The notes below the pieces were generated by a model. It was not told the origin of the DNA. It saw only the letters and a list, made by a program, of their open reading frames with translations, and ran no database searches. Positions 1 through 9,300 of a DNA stretch of 64,000 bases are shown one piece after another. This stretch comes from Bacteroidota bacterium (GTDB taxonomy: Bacteria > Bacteroidota > Ignavibacteria > Ignavibacteriales > Melioribacteraceae). How positions within the stretch are numbered: position 1 is the stretch's first letter; each line of letters opens with the position of its first letter. Location of the stretch: assembly GCA_018829205.1 (NCBI GenBank), contig JAHJUE010000022.1, positions 372,001-436,000 of the forward strand, given 5' to 3'. Position numbers and translations under genes: made by a program.

Positions 1-74
1 GCGGACATAACTGCCAGAAAAGCAATCTCAATAAATCTTATAAAACTTCCGTTAAGTATTTTGTTTTTTTTCAT
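1..74 (-). CDS. N-terminal fragment of a membrane protein, possibly signal peptidase I
   Basis: An ATG at 74 on the minus strand opens a frame with no stop up to the window edge (24 complete codons). It begins MKKNKILNGS and then becomes hydrophobic (IEIAFLAVMS), as in an N-terminal membrane anchor. It lies 103 bases behind lepA on the same strand. In many bacteria the gene after lepA encodes signal peptidase I (LepB), whose N-terminus is such an anchor, so lepB is the natural guess. No catalytic motif is inside the window, so the identity is inference only. It is too short for a normal ORF search. Confidence 0.35.
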   Translation of the reverse strand, partial: MKKNKILNGSFIRFIEIAFLAVMS

Positions 75-177
75 CTAATATCATTTTTAATATGCAGTTC
101 GTTACCAGCATTAGATATTCTAATTGAATAATTATAACATTCCTTTTTCATTTGCGAGATACGGACTGCCGACTAAT

Positions 178-1971
178 TTAATCATCAAGCTGCAGCACTG
201 CTAAAAAGGCTTCCTGAGGTATTTCAACATTACCAACCTGTTTCATCCTTTTTTTGCCTTCTTTCTGTTTTTCAAGAAGTTTTCTTTTTCTTGTTATATC
301 ACCGCCGTAACATTTTGCGAGCACGTTTTTGCGCATAGCTTTTACGGTAGTTCTTGAAATAACCTTATTTCCGATTGCTGCTTGAATGGCTATTTCAAAC
401 ATCTGTCTTGGTATTAGGTCTTTTAATTTTGTGCAGACCTTTCTTCCGTAATCAAAAGCCTTGCTTTTGTGAACAATAATTGAAAGCGCGTCAACTGTAT
501 CTCCGTTAAACATAATATCAAGCTTAACTAATTCACTTTCGCGGTATCCGATATATTCATAATCAAGAGAAGCGTAGCCGCGTGAAATTGATTTTAACTT
601 ATCGAAAAAATCGAAAATAATTTCCGACAGCGGGAATTCAAATTCGGCATCGGCTTTGGTCGGATCAATGTAGGTGGTGTTTTTGTAAACTCCTCTTTTC
701 TCCATTGCCAGTTTCATTATACTGCCTACATATTCGCTAGGAGTAACTATCTGCGCTTTAACATAAGGCTCTTCTATTCTATCAATTGCTCCTACATCCG
801 GCAAATCGGCCGGGTTATCAATAGTTAATTTTTCACCGTTCTTTTTATAAACTTCATATTCAACGTTAGGAAGGGTTGTAACAATTGATAGATTAAATTC
901 ACGCTCAAGTCTTTCCTGCACAATTTCCATATGCAGCATTCCTAAAAACCCGCATCTAAAACCAAAACCTAAAGCGGCGGAAGTTTCAGGAGTAAAAATC
1001 AATGCCGAATCATTTAGAATAAATTTATCCAGCGCGTCGCGTAAATCTTCATAATCATCTGAACTGCTTGGGTAAAGTCCAGAATACACCATAGGTTTAA
1101 TTTCTTTGTAGCCCGGCAGCGGTTTTAACGCTCCGTTTCTTACATGGGTGATTGTATCACCGACCTTTGTATCATGAACGTCCTTGATACCGGAAATCAA
1201 ATATCCTACATCCCCGGTTTCAAGGATTTTTGTTTTTATTTTTTTTAATCCGAGTACGCCTATTTCTTCGGCCATATATTCATTACCGTGAACGAAAAAT
1301 TTTATTTGATCTCTTTCTCTTAATACACCGTTAAAAACTCTTACATAAGCGATAGCGCCTCGGTACGCGTCAAAAACAGAATCAAAAATTAATGCTTGAA
1401 GAGGGGCTTCCGGATCTCCTTTAGGGGCAGGAACTAATTTAACAATTGCTTCAAGAAGTTCGGATATGCCTTTTCTTTCTTTCGCGCTTGCTAATATTAT
1501 TGAATCGGCTTCGCATCCTATTAAATCAATTATCTGGTTCTTAACCACATCAACCATCGCGCTGGGCAGATCAATTTTATTTATAACGGGAATTATTTCA
1601 AGTCCCGCGTCAATTGCAAGATACAGATTACTAATTGTCTGAGCTTCAACTCCCTGCGCGGCGTCAACAATTAAAATTGCTCCTTCGCAAGCTGCAAGCG
1701 AACGGGAAACTTCATATGAAAAATCGACGTGACCCGGAGTATCGATCAAATTAAGTATATATTCCTGTTTATCGGAAGCAATATATTTCATTTTAATCGC
1801 GTGGGATTTGATTGTAATCCCTCTTTCGCGCTCAAGATCCATATCGTCAAGAAGCTGAGATTTTAATTCTCTCTGTGTTACGGTATGCGTCATTTCGAGC
1901 AAACCGTCGGCAATGGTAGACTTACCGTGATCTATGTGTGCAATTATGCAGAAATTTCTAATGTTTTTCAT
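178..1971 (-). CDS. lepA: Elongation factor 4 (LepA), ribosome back-translocating GTPase
   Basis: This is a translational GTPase of 597 residues, the usual LepA length. The G1 motif AHIDHGKST is at residues 11-19, DTPGH at 77-81 and NKID at 131-134. The EF-G-like domains II, III and V and the LepA-specific C-terminal domain follow. The lysine-rich C-terminal segment ([18 protein letters not shown]) is typical of the family. LepA binds stalled ribosomes at the inner membrane or in the cytosol and promotes back-translocation under ionic stress. The ATG at 1971 starts directly at [18 protein letters not shown], so no longer start is needed. A partial gene for a membrane protein follows 103 bases downstream. 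Identification is very secure. Confidence 0.97.
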   Translation of the reverse strand: MKNIRNFCIIAHIDHGKSTIADGLLEMTHTVTQRELKSQLLDDMDLERERGITIKSHAIKMKYIASDKQEYILNLIDTPGHVDFSYEVSRSLAACEGAILIVDAAQGVEAQTISNLYLAIDAGLEIIPVINKIDLPSAMVDVVKNQIIDLIGCEADSIILASAKERKGISELLEAIVKLVPAPKGDPEAPLQALIFDSVFDAYRGAIAYVRVFNGVLRERDQIKFFVHGNEYMAEEIGVLGLKKIKTKILETGDVGYLISGIKDVHDTKVGDTITHVRNGALKPLPGYKEIKPMVYSGLYPSSSDDYEDLRDALDKFILNDSALIFTPETSAALGFGFRCGFLGMLHMEIVQERLEREFNLSIVTTLPNVEYEVYKKNGEKLTIDNPADLPDVGAIDRIEEPYVKAQIVTPSEYVGSIMKLAMEKRGVYKNTTYIDPTKADAEFEFPLSEIIFDFFDKLKSISRGYASLDYEYIGYRESELVKLDIMFNGDTVDALSIIVHKSKAFDYGRKVCTKLKDLIPRQMFEIAIQAAIGNKVISRTTVKAMRKNVLAKCYGGDITRKRKLLEKQKEGKKRMKQVGNVEIPQEAFLAVLQLDD

Positions 1972-2090
1972 TTATATCAAATTTTTTAAGCAGGAAATAT
2001 AAGCAATAATGTATCAATTTTTTCATAAAATGTTAAAATTCTTTCTCTACGGTAAATATTCACTAATTTTAATGTGAATTCTTAATTTCG

Positions 2091-2098
2091 TACCTTTG
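2091..2098 (+). promoter_or_regulatory. Putative Bacteroidota-type -7 box TACCTTTG
   Basis: TACCTTTG matches the Bacteroidota primary sigma factor -7 consensus TAnnTTTG exactly and lies 30 bases before the ATG at 2128. A clear -33 TTTG is not obvious; the region around 2067-2076 is only T-rich. This is a match to a known consensus, not a mapped start site. Confidence 0.45.
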
Positions 2099-2127
2099 TA
2101 ATTAAAATAGACAGAAAAATAAAGTAT

Positions 2128-3960
2128 ATGAAAAAATATTATCTCATCCTTCTACTTTTATTTCAGAGTTTAGTTTCAGCGCAGAATGTTCGGTTCACGG
2201 TAATTTCAAGTCCGGAATCCGGTTCAAAAGAATCTTCATCAGCGTTTAAAGAGACAATAACTAAAATAAATTCGGCGGGGATTACCGATTTTCTAATTAT
2301 AACCGGGAATATTTCCGGCAATGGAAAAAATGCCGAATTAGAAAATGCTAAAGATATTTTGAATGAACTGAACGGCAATTATTTTATAATTCCCGGCGAG
2401 TCCGATTCCAGATTCAGCGAAAGCGGATCAGCTAAATTTTTTGAACTGTTCGGAGATGATAAATTTATTTATGAAAAGGATTCTTCAATTTTTATTGGAC
2501 TTAACAGTTCATCTTATAGGCAAATTGACGGACATATTAAACCGGAAGATTATAAATGGCTCAGCGATAATTTGGCGGGAATAGACTCATCTTACTCGGT
2601 TTATTTATTTGTTTATCATAATCCTAAAAATGAAATTGATAATTGGCCGAAAGTTAACAATTTATTAAGCGGTTTTAAAAAGCCCGTAATTTTTTACGGA
2701 AGCGGCCGCGATTATAGTATTGAGAATTTGTTTAACATACCTCTAATATCAATACCCCGTTTGAACACAAGTAAAAATCAGGCAATACAATTGTTTGAAA
2801 GCAGAAATGATTCTTTATTAATTTATGATTTTAATAATGAAAAAATAAAATTATTAAACAAGATTTCAGTCGCAAGAAAAACCGAACCTGAAATAATTGA
2901 AACTCCGGTTACAACTTTTAATGAAGCCGAATTAATTTGGGAATATAATCTAAATTACACCTTGGACGATGAACTGACAGTATCAAACGGTTTAATTTAC
3001 GCGTGCGACAAATCAGGATTAATAACATGTTTAGATTCTACCGGAAATGTTTTATGGGAATATGATTCGTTCGGGACAATAGTTAATAAACCGGTTGCCG
3101 CCGACGGTATATTTGCAGCGGCAACTGTACAGGGTGATCTGCTTACGCTTGACGCTTTTACCGGTGAATCAATTCAAACAATTGGGTTTGACGATATAAT
3201 CACAACACCATTAATTTCTTTTGATTTTACCGGCCCGGCAAATTTTATGATACCGAAACAGAGCGAATCAAAAGCGGCTGTTGTATTCGGCACCTCTTCG
3301 GGGAAACTGCATTGCTACGATCTCGAAACTCTACAGCAGATTTGGGTATATGATAAAATTAATGGAATGATAGCCGCAATGCCTGTTTATATTGAAAACA
3401 AAATAATCTTTCCCGCCTTTGATAATCATCTATATTGCATTGACGCACAGCACGGATGGCTGAACTGGAAATGGAACGGAATAATTAAAGGAGATGATTT
3501 TCCGGTATTGTGCAGCCCGGCGGCAAATAATGAAAATGTATACCTTGTTTCCGGAAAAGGAAATGTATATGCTGTCGATATTCTTTTAGGAAGGACTGAA
3601 TGGGTGAACAATAAATTAAACGGATTTGAGTCAATCGGAATTTCGGAAATAGGCCATAGATTATTTATAAAAAGCAGGAATGATAAATTTCATATTATCT
3701 CCGCTAAAACAAGCAATTGGGTAAAAGAAATTAATTTAAGATATGGTAAAGATTACTCAAGCCTTAAACCTATTGAGTATAACGGCAAGGTACTGCTGGG
3801 CACAAAGAGCGGCAATGTTTTTTTGATTGATGAGAAATTTAATTCATATAATTTGTTCTTTATGGGATCGGCCGTTATTAACTCGGTAATTCATTTTAAA
3901 GATGATATGTTTGCCGCCTCCAATAGTGACGGTAAAATTGTACTTTTTAAATTAAAATAG
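2128..3960 (+). CDS. Secreted fusion: degenerate calcineurin-like phosphoesterase plus PQQ-type beta-propeller
   Basis: The protein has 610 residues with a signal peptide (cleavage expected after LVSAQ, about residue 19). Residues 20-240 follow the calcineurin-like metallophosphoesterase pattern, but the metal ligands are mostly gone. ISSPES (26-31) stands where DxH belongs, ITGN (58-61) where GD belongs, PGESD (89-93) where GNHD belongs, and YGSGRD (190-195) where GHxH belongs. Only H164 in VYHNP is kept. Residues about 265-610 are PQQ-like propeller blades (repeats such as ITCLDSTGNVLWEY, LHCYDLETLQQIWVY and LYCIDAQHGWLNWKW). It is probably a periplasmic or surface binding protein without phosphatase activity. 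A HAD phosphatase gene follows 33 bases later. The function is unknown. Confidence 0.7.
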   Translation: MKKYYLILLLLFQSLVSAQNVRFTVISSPESGSKESSSAFKETITKINSAGITDFLIITGNISGNGKNAELENAKDILNELNGNYFIIPGESDSRFSESGSAKFFELFGDDKFIYEKDSSIFIGLNSSSYRQIDGHIKPEDYKWLSDNLAGIDSSYSVYLFVYHNPKNEIDNWPKVNNLLSGFKKPVIFYGSGRDYSIENLFNIPLISIPRLNTSKNQAIQLFESRNDSLLIYDFNNEKIKLLNKISVARKTEPEIIETPVTTFNEAELIWEYNLNYTLDDELTVSNGLIYACDKSGLITCLDSTGNVLWEYDSFGTIVNKPVAADGIFAAATVQGDLLTLDAFTGESIQTIGFDDIITTPLISFDFTGPANFMIPKQSESKAAVVFGTSSGKLHCYDLETLQQIWVYDKINGMIAAMPVYIENKIIFPAFDNHLYCIDAQHGWLNWKWNGIIKGDDFPVLCSPAANNENVYLVSGKGNVYAVDILLGRTEWVNNKLNGFESIGISEIGHRLFIKSRNDKFHIISAKTSNWVKEINLRYGKDYSSLKPIEYNGKVLLGTKSGNVFLIDEKFNSYNLFFMGSAVINSVIHFKDDMFAASNSDGKIVLFKLK

Positions 3961-3993
3961 ACTGGAATACAAATCATTTATCGGGATAATAAA

Positions 3994-4641
3994 TTGGAAA
4001 AATTTGAAGGGATAATTTTTGACGTCGACGGTACATTAACATCAACCAACGAATTGATTTTTGAATCATTCCGGCATGTATCAAATAAATATTTGGGCAG
4101 GAATTTTACCGATGAAGAAATTATAGGTTTATTCGGACCGACTGAAGACGTAATTTTAAAAGAGTTGTTCCTGGAAAATTATATAATGGTAAGAAAAGAT
4201 TATTACGATTTCTATTCATCAAACCATTCTAAAATGGCGGACTCCTATCCGGGCATAAAAGAAATAGTAATTAAAATTAAGAAAGCTAATATTCCCCTTT
4301 CGATTTATACGGGCAAAGGAAGGGACAGCGCAGCTATTACATTAAAAGAAATAGGCATATATGATTATTTTGATATGATAGTATCCGGCGATGATGTAAA
4401 AGATCATAAACCTTCCCGCGAAGGAGTTGATATGTTTGTAGATAAATTTGGTTTGAATAGGAATAATACATTGCTGGTTGGTGATTCAACCGTTGATATT
4501 AAAGCGGCCAGAAACAGCGGAATTAAAATCGCTTCAGTAGTTTGGGACAGTTACGGTAAAGAAAAAGTAATCGCGATGGGCAGCGATTACCTTTTCCATA
4601 CGGTTGAAGAGTTTGATGATTTTATTTCGGAGAGAATTTAA
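3994..4641 (+). CDS. HAD-superfamily hydrolase (phosphoglycolate phosphatase/beta-phosphoglucomutase type)
   Basis: This is a 215-residue HAD hydrolase. Motif I is FDVDGTLTST (nucleophile D10, acid D12), motif II is the Ser/Thr in YTGKGRDS, and motif III/IV is KPSREG ... VGDSTVDIKAA. The helical cap between motifs I and II is of the C1 type. The closest well-known members are phosphoglycolate phosphatase (Gph) and beta-phosphoglucomutase-like phosphatases; the substrate cannot be told from sequence. It starts at TTG (3994) because motif I begins eight residues later and no ATG fits better. It sits 33 bases after the propeller gene and ends exactly against the convergent barrel gene. Confidence 0.85.
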   Translation: MEKFEGIIFDVDGTLTSTNELIFESFRHVSNKYLGRNFTDEEIIGLFGPTEDVILKELFLENYIMVRKDYYDFYSSNHSKMADSYPGIKEIVIKIKKANIPLSIYTGKGRDSAAITLKEIGIYDYFDMIVSGDDVKDHKPSREGVDMFVDKFGLNRNNTLLVGDSTVDIKAARNSGIKIASVVWDSYGKEKVIAMGSDYLFHTVEEFDDFISERI

Positions 4642-5997
4642 TCACCCTCCGAAGTTAATTGGATATATTAAAGATACTCTCGGTTCAATTTTCTTTTGAG
4701 GTTCATACCTGATTATATTATCGTCAGTGTCTCTAACGGGAGTAAATGTCCAGTTGTAAACCATGGATACCAAAAGATAAGGATACGGTTTATACCCGAA
4801 TTCAAAATAAAGATAAGATCTGTCATCAAGCGTAAACAAATCTTTTTCATTTCTAATATTAATTTTATCGTATCCCGCGCGAACAAGATACGGAACTCCT
4901 TCAGGGGCTATTTCGGATGAGATATGAAGAATTCCGCTGTTTGGATCTTTGTCAAGCCGCTGGTAGCTTCCGAGCACGTCAAATGTATTCAAAAGCGAAA
5001 CGTATAATTCGCCGTAATAACCGTTGCCGATTGACTGCAGATTTTTAAGCTGCTGCACCTTGCTTGTTACTGTTCCGGAAACGGTATCCAGTTTAAATCT
5101 TTCTATTTCATAAAATGAGTTAAAATATGAAGGTATGTATTCATCGCCGTTAAAACGTCTTTCCAGCTTCGCCATTAAATTCACTAAACCTAGTCCCCTA
5201 AATTCAGCTTTTATTCCTGCTGCCGTTCCGGAACCGAACTTGATAATTTTAGAATAATCAAAATACAAATCAAGGTTGAGCATACTTGATCTTACAATAG
5301 GAAGTCCCAAATCCAAACCAATAATTGTAACATTACCCTCATCCACTGTAGCTTTAAAATTTTGAGAACTGCTGTATGTACCGGCAATCACTCCCGCGTT
5401 CTCATCCAAATCGGATACAACCGAAGCGCCAACTTCAAGATTGCCAATAATTGGAATTGTACGGGCTTCGGTAAACTGAAGCGGGCGTATATAACCTCTT
5501 AAGCCCATTACTCCGGCTTGACCGAAATTACCGTAAACCGATTCGAATCCGAAATTTGTAAAATCAATATCAAACTCAAGTCCTATTTTTCTTGTATCAT
5601 AACCCGGACTATTTCTGTAGAGGTACATAATGCTTCCGTGCCCTAAGGTCGCGTAATCAAGCGCCCCGGCTCTAATATACAACGGATCGTTTTTATACCC
5701 GTAACGCAGATAACGTATAATGCTGAGGTAATCAGAAAATTCGTTAAAGTTCTCGGTTCTTATTTTACCGTCGGCGTTAAATTCCATTTTAAAATCCAGG
5801 CCTATTCCAACATTCTTAAACTGTAGTTCAGGGAATAACCGGAATGAATAAAACGGTTTCCCGTCAATCCACGAAAGTCCGAATCCACCTCCGAGCAGTC
5901 CTTCATTTTCTCTGAGTCTTCTGTAATCATCAAACTGAGCGAATGCATTAGTTGATAATAATAAAATCAACATGAATAATATTTTAATGTTTTTCAT
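4642..5997 (-). CDS. Exported outer-membrane beta-barrel protein, function unknown
   Basis: The protein has 451 residues with a clear signal peptide (MKNIKILFMLILLLSTNAFAQ). The remainder is made of alternating polar and hydrophobic stretches rich in Tyr, Phe, Gly and Asn (for example LYFEFGYKPYPYLLVSMVYNW), as in outer-membrane barrels. There is no cysteine at the signal cleavage site, so it is not a lipoprotein. I do not recognise a named family. It stands alone, convergent with the HAD phosphatase with no spacer, and has a long 397-base region upstream. Confidence 0.6.
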   Translation of the reverse strand: MKNIKILFMLILLLSTNAFAQFDDYRRLRENEGLLGGGFGLSWIDGKPFYSFRLFPELQFKNVGIGLDFKMEFNADGKIRTENFNEFSDYLSIIRYLRYGYKNDPLYIRAGALDYATLGHGSIMYLYRNSPGYDTRKIGLEFDIDFTNFGFESVYGNFGQAGVMGLRGYIRPLQFTEARTIPIIGNLEVGASVVSDLDENAGVIAGTYSSSQNFKATVDEGNVTIIGLDLGLPIVRSSMLNLDLYFDYSKIIKFGSGTAAGIKAEFRGLGLVNLMAKLERRFNGDEYIPSYFNSFYEIERFKLDTVSGTVTSKVQQLKNLQSIGNGYYGELYVSLLNTFDVLGSYQRLDKDPNSGILHISSEIAPEGVPYLVRAGYDKINIRNEKDLFTLDDRSYLYFEFGYKPYPYLLVSMVYNWTFTPVRDTDDNIIRYEPQKKIEPRVSLIYPINFGG

Positions 5998-6124
5998 AAG
6001 GTTATAATTTTTGTTTTAAATGTAGTTCAAATTACTAATAATAATTCTGTATGACAATTATAAGTTTATTACCTATTCATTATTAAGGTTCATATTAAAA
6101 CTATGAATTCGCTCCAAGAATTTC

Positions 6125-6144
6125 ACTGTACTTTTTAATACAGT
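6125..6144. promoter_or_regulatory. Dyad ACTGTA-N8-TACAGT, candidate operator 1
   Basis: This is a perfect 6-bp inverted repeat with an 8-base spacer. A near copy with a 7-base spacer lies 145 bases further on. It resembles an SOS box (CTGT-N8-ACAG), but the spacing measured the same way is N10, so it is not a LexA site of the E. coli type. The regulator is unknown. Confidence 0.3.
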
Positions 6145-6185
6145 AAAAAAATACCGGTTCCATTATTGGTTCATTATAGGTACTG

Positions 6186-6228
6186 GCTGGTTTCAGGCCT
6201 GTTATATGCTGGTTTCATGCTGGTTTCA
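6186..6228 (+). repeat. Three copies of GCTGGTTTCA
   Basis: The exact copies start at 6186, 6208 and 6219, so the starts are 22 and 11 bases apart, about two turns and one turn of the helix. Such phasing would suit binding of one protein to one face of the DNA, but it could also be a relic of local duplication. Confidence 0.4.
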
Positions 6229-6269
6229 CACTGATATTATCGGTTTATGCCTATTTTTAGGTTTAATAA

Positions 6270-6288
6270 ACTGTAAAATAATTACAGT
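6270..6288. promoter_or_regulatory. Dyad ACTGTA-N7-TACAGT, candidate operator 2
   Basis: This is the second copy of the dyad at 6125-6144. The arms extend to ACTGTAA/TTACAGT when the spacer is counted as five bases. It lies 282 bases from the barrel gene start at 5997 and 107 bases from the PorU-like stop. Confidence 0.3.
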
Positions 6289-6394
6289 AGATTTGTACGC
6301 AAAAAAGGAAATTAAGTGGTACTATTTTTTTATTAATCAGCGCTTTACGGATAAAATAAAAAATAATTATAAAACGGTTTAATGGTAGATTTAA

Positions 6395-9300
6395 TTACCT
6401 AACAATCGCGAGTTTTTGTGTAATGTCCTGCGAAATTCCATTGGCTTCAATAATCGCCTTGTATATATAAACACCGCTTCCGAGAAGATCGCCGTCTTCA
6501 TCTCTGCCGTCCCAATATATTTTGTTAAAATCATTATTAAGTTCTATCCGGTTTTTCCGGATTTCTTTTACGAGTCTTCCGGCAATTGTATAAATTTTAA
6601 TTCTAAATTCATCCGGAATTTGAGTAAGTGTAAAAGTGAAATAGGTATCGTTTGAAAACGGATTCGGATAATTAAATAAATTAAGTAGCTTTACCTGGGT
6701 TGAAACAATAAAGGATTTTGACAAACCGTTTTGTTCGGCAAGGTTGCCTGAGGCGTCTTCGGCAAATACTTCAATCGTATGCTCTCCGTCATTTAGTTCA
6801 GGTTTAAATTCAACAGTATATTTTGGATTTGTATTTGAAATCGAATAGCTGATATTATTATTTCCCGAATAATAAACTGGAGTATTATCTAAAAATAATT
6901 TTACCGATGAAGTATCCGTAATAGGCAGAACGGAATTATCGTTCAGTTCAATCTTTATAAGGGGATTCGGACGAATATATTCGCCGTCAAAAATATCATT
7001 CCCGTCAATTGTTAAAATTAATGACGGTTTGTTTGTATCAGGCTTAACATAAAAAGGAATCGAATAGAAATTATTATCCTTATAAAGCTCAATAATTTTA
7101 TTCCCGGCATCCGCATTAATATTAAACTTATAATGCCCGCTTAAATTTGTTGTATTATAATCTATGTTAAACGATTTTTTACTAGCCGAATCGATTGAAG
7201 CTACAAACTGTTCTAATACATTAAATGATGATTTATTATTTTCATTGACCAAATATACCTTTATATAAAAACTATCCGCGGGAGATTCTCCCGCATTATA
7301 AACATCAAATTTAAGTTCCGCATTTTCGCCGGAATTAACAGAATCACTTAATAGTGATACAACTTGATAATTGACGGCAAGTTCGGGGGGCATATCGTAC
7401 TCAACTCCAAATGAATTTAATACAGGCGATTCATTATTTTTATTCGAATTAAACAGCGCGAGAATTTTAAGTTTGGGATAAATTTTAGAATCAATTTCGC
7501 TTAAATCCGCGGATGAATTTATAATTAATAATTCTTTTAATGTATCTGCAGAACCGTCAGATTTAATTCCAATCGGGAAAAATGAAATGTTTGAATTGGA
7601 AAGTAATTCCTGACCGGCAACTAATTCTTTCCAGCGTCCTGCGTAACCTAATTCTTGAGTAATAAAACTTCCCGAATCCGCGAGAAAAGAAAATGTTGTA
7701 TTAATTGATACCGGTCCGTCGCCGGCTTTGGAAACGGCTTCGGGCATTGTTCCGGTTAAAGCACCTTTTCTTCCGATAAATGCCCATGAACTTCTAAAAC
7801 CCACCTCATCAATTAATTTACTCCCGAATGATTTTATAAGATTAATTAATTCAACATTACTAAGAGAACCTTCATCGGAAACAGCGATCGCGACTAACCG
7901 ATTTCCAGATAATGTATCAAGAAAATTAATATAAGCCGTAATATTATCGCCGCCGGCAAATGTATTAAAATATTTGTATTCAATAAAACTATAAGGCGGG
8001 TCCGCGTTGAACAATGAAATATGGTGACCGACGGTAGGAGTCGGCACATAATTAATTCCGTTTCTTGAAATTATTGCCGCCTGCCCGTCTTCAAAACCTG
8101 CGGAGAAAAGTTCGAACAGTACAAAGGTGCTGTCTATTGACCATTGATTATTACTAAAAGTTAGATTACTGCTTGACGTGCCTAAGTTGCTGATGCTGTC
8201 GTTCATAAAAAATTTGTTTTTCTCTTTAACAAAAGAAAATGAAGGCGAATAATCATTGCTCCCTTTTATTCTCGTCCGTCCCCAATACCTCTTCCCTGTC
8301 AATGTATTATTTAACTCAATTGTTGTGAATACGGTATCAAATGGGATTTCATAAATTTCTTTATTTAAGAATTTATCGTCATCCGAAATTTCAATTTCTA
8401 TAATTTCTGCGTTTGGAACTGCTGTTGAATTTAAAAGTCTCAGGCGATTTAAAATTCCGTTCGCATATTTGTATTGAATAAGCGGTCTAATCGAGGAACT
8501 TGCTACATTAAATTCTATTTGTTCGTAATTGTCGTCTTCCGAAATTTCATCGTATTTGGATTTTGAGTCAAGCTGAACCTTTATTAAATGCCTGCCTGCT
8601 TTATCTTTTACAGGCAAATTAATATTTATAGAATCTTCAAAATTGGGAATTACTGCCTTAAGCGAATATGTTTCGGAAATGTTTTTATAGGAATGTGTAA
8701 TTAATAAGTCCAATGAATCATCCGGTACATAACCTAAATTTCTAATCCGTATGCTTAACTTAACACTGTCCGATAAATCTGTTAATGTTTGAGTGCTTAC
8801 GCTTAATCCGTTATTGAGAACAAAATTTGGTTTTTGCGGAATCGGCAAAGTAATAACAGGATCACCGATTAAGGTATTAGTTAAAGCAAATACTTTATAA
8901 ACATCGGAAGAACCGAATTGACTAATCATCTCTAATTTTGCTTCTTTATGAGCCTCGCTAATGTTAAAAATATTATCGCCAAGGATTTTTTTATAAAATA
9001 ATTTAGGACTTAAAACTGAAGAAGAAACAAAACCAAGGGATGAATTACCTATATATGCTATTGCCTGCCCTTCTTCGGCTAAAACAAATAATTCTGAAAA
9101 TGAAGTAATATCCGATTCGGCGAATTTGGCGGTTGAACATCCGAAATCCGATATAATCGGATAACGATTTCTATTATTTTTTAACTGTGCCGGACTAGTA
9201 ATTGAATTATCCCAAATTTGAGTTCCGCTATGCCCTAAATATGAAATAAATACAGCGCCGTTATCAATCGCTTTTTGAAAATAGTCTTTTGAATACGGGC

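Larger units (their letters stand above)
5998..6394. other. 397-base intergenic region with two dyads and a triplicated 10-mer
   Basis: No convincing gene is present. Two dyads of the form ACTGTA-(7 or 8)-TACAGT lie at 6125-6144 and 6270-6288. Between them the 10-mer GCTGGTTTCA occurs at 6186-6195, 6208-6217 and 6219-6228. The region is upstream of the barrel gene (start 5997) and downstream of the PorU-like gene, so it probably carries the barrel gene promoter and may hold operators. Confidence 0.4.

Noticed and set aside
4696-4920. Plus-strand open frame of 74 codons inside the barrel gene
   Set aside because: It is a shadow of the 4642-5997 gene on the other strand, has no signal, no family character and no ribosome-binding site.
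6125-6288. SOS boxes (LexA sites)
   Set aside because: CTGT and ACAG are separated by 10 and 9 bases instead of 8, and no DNA-repair gene is adjacent.
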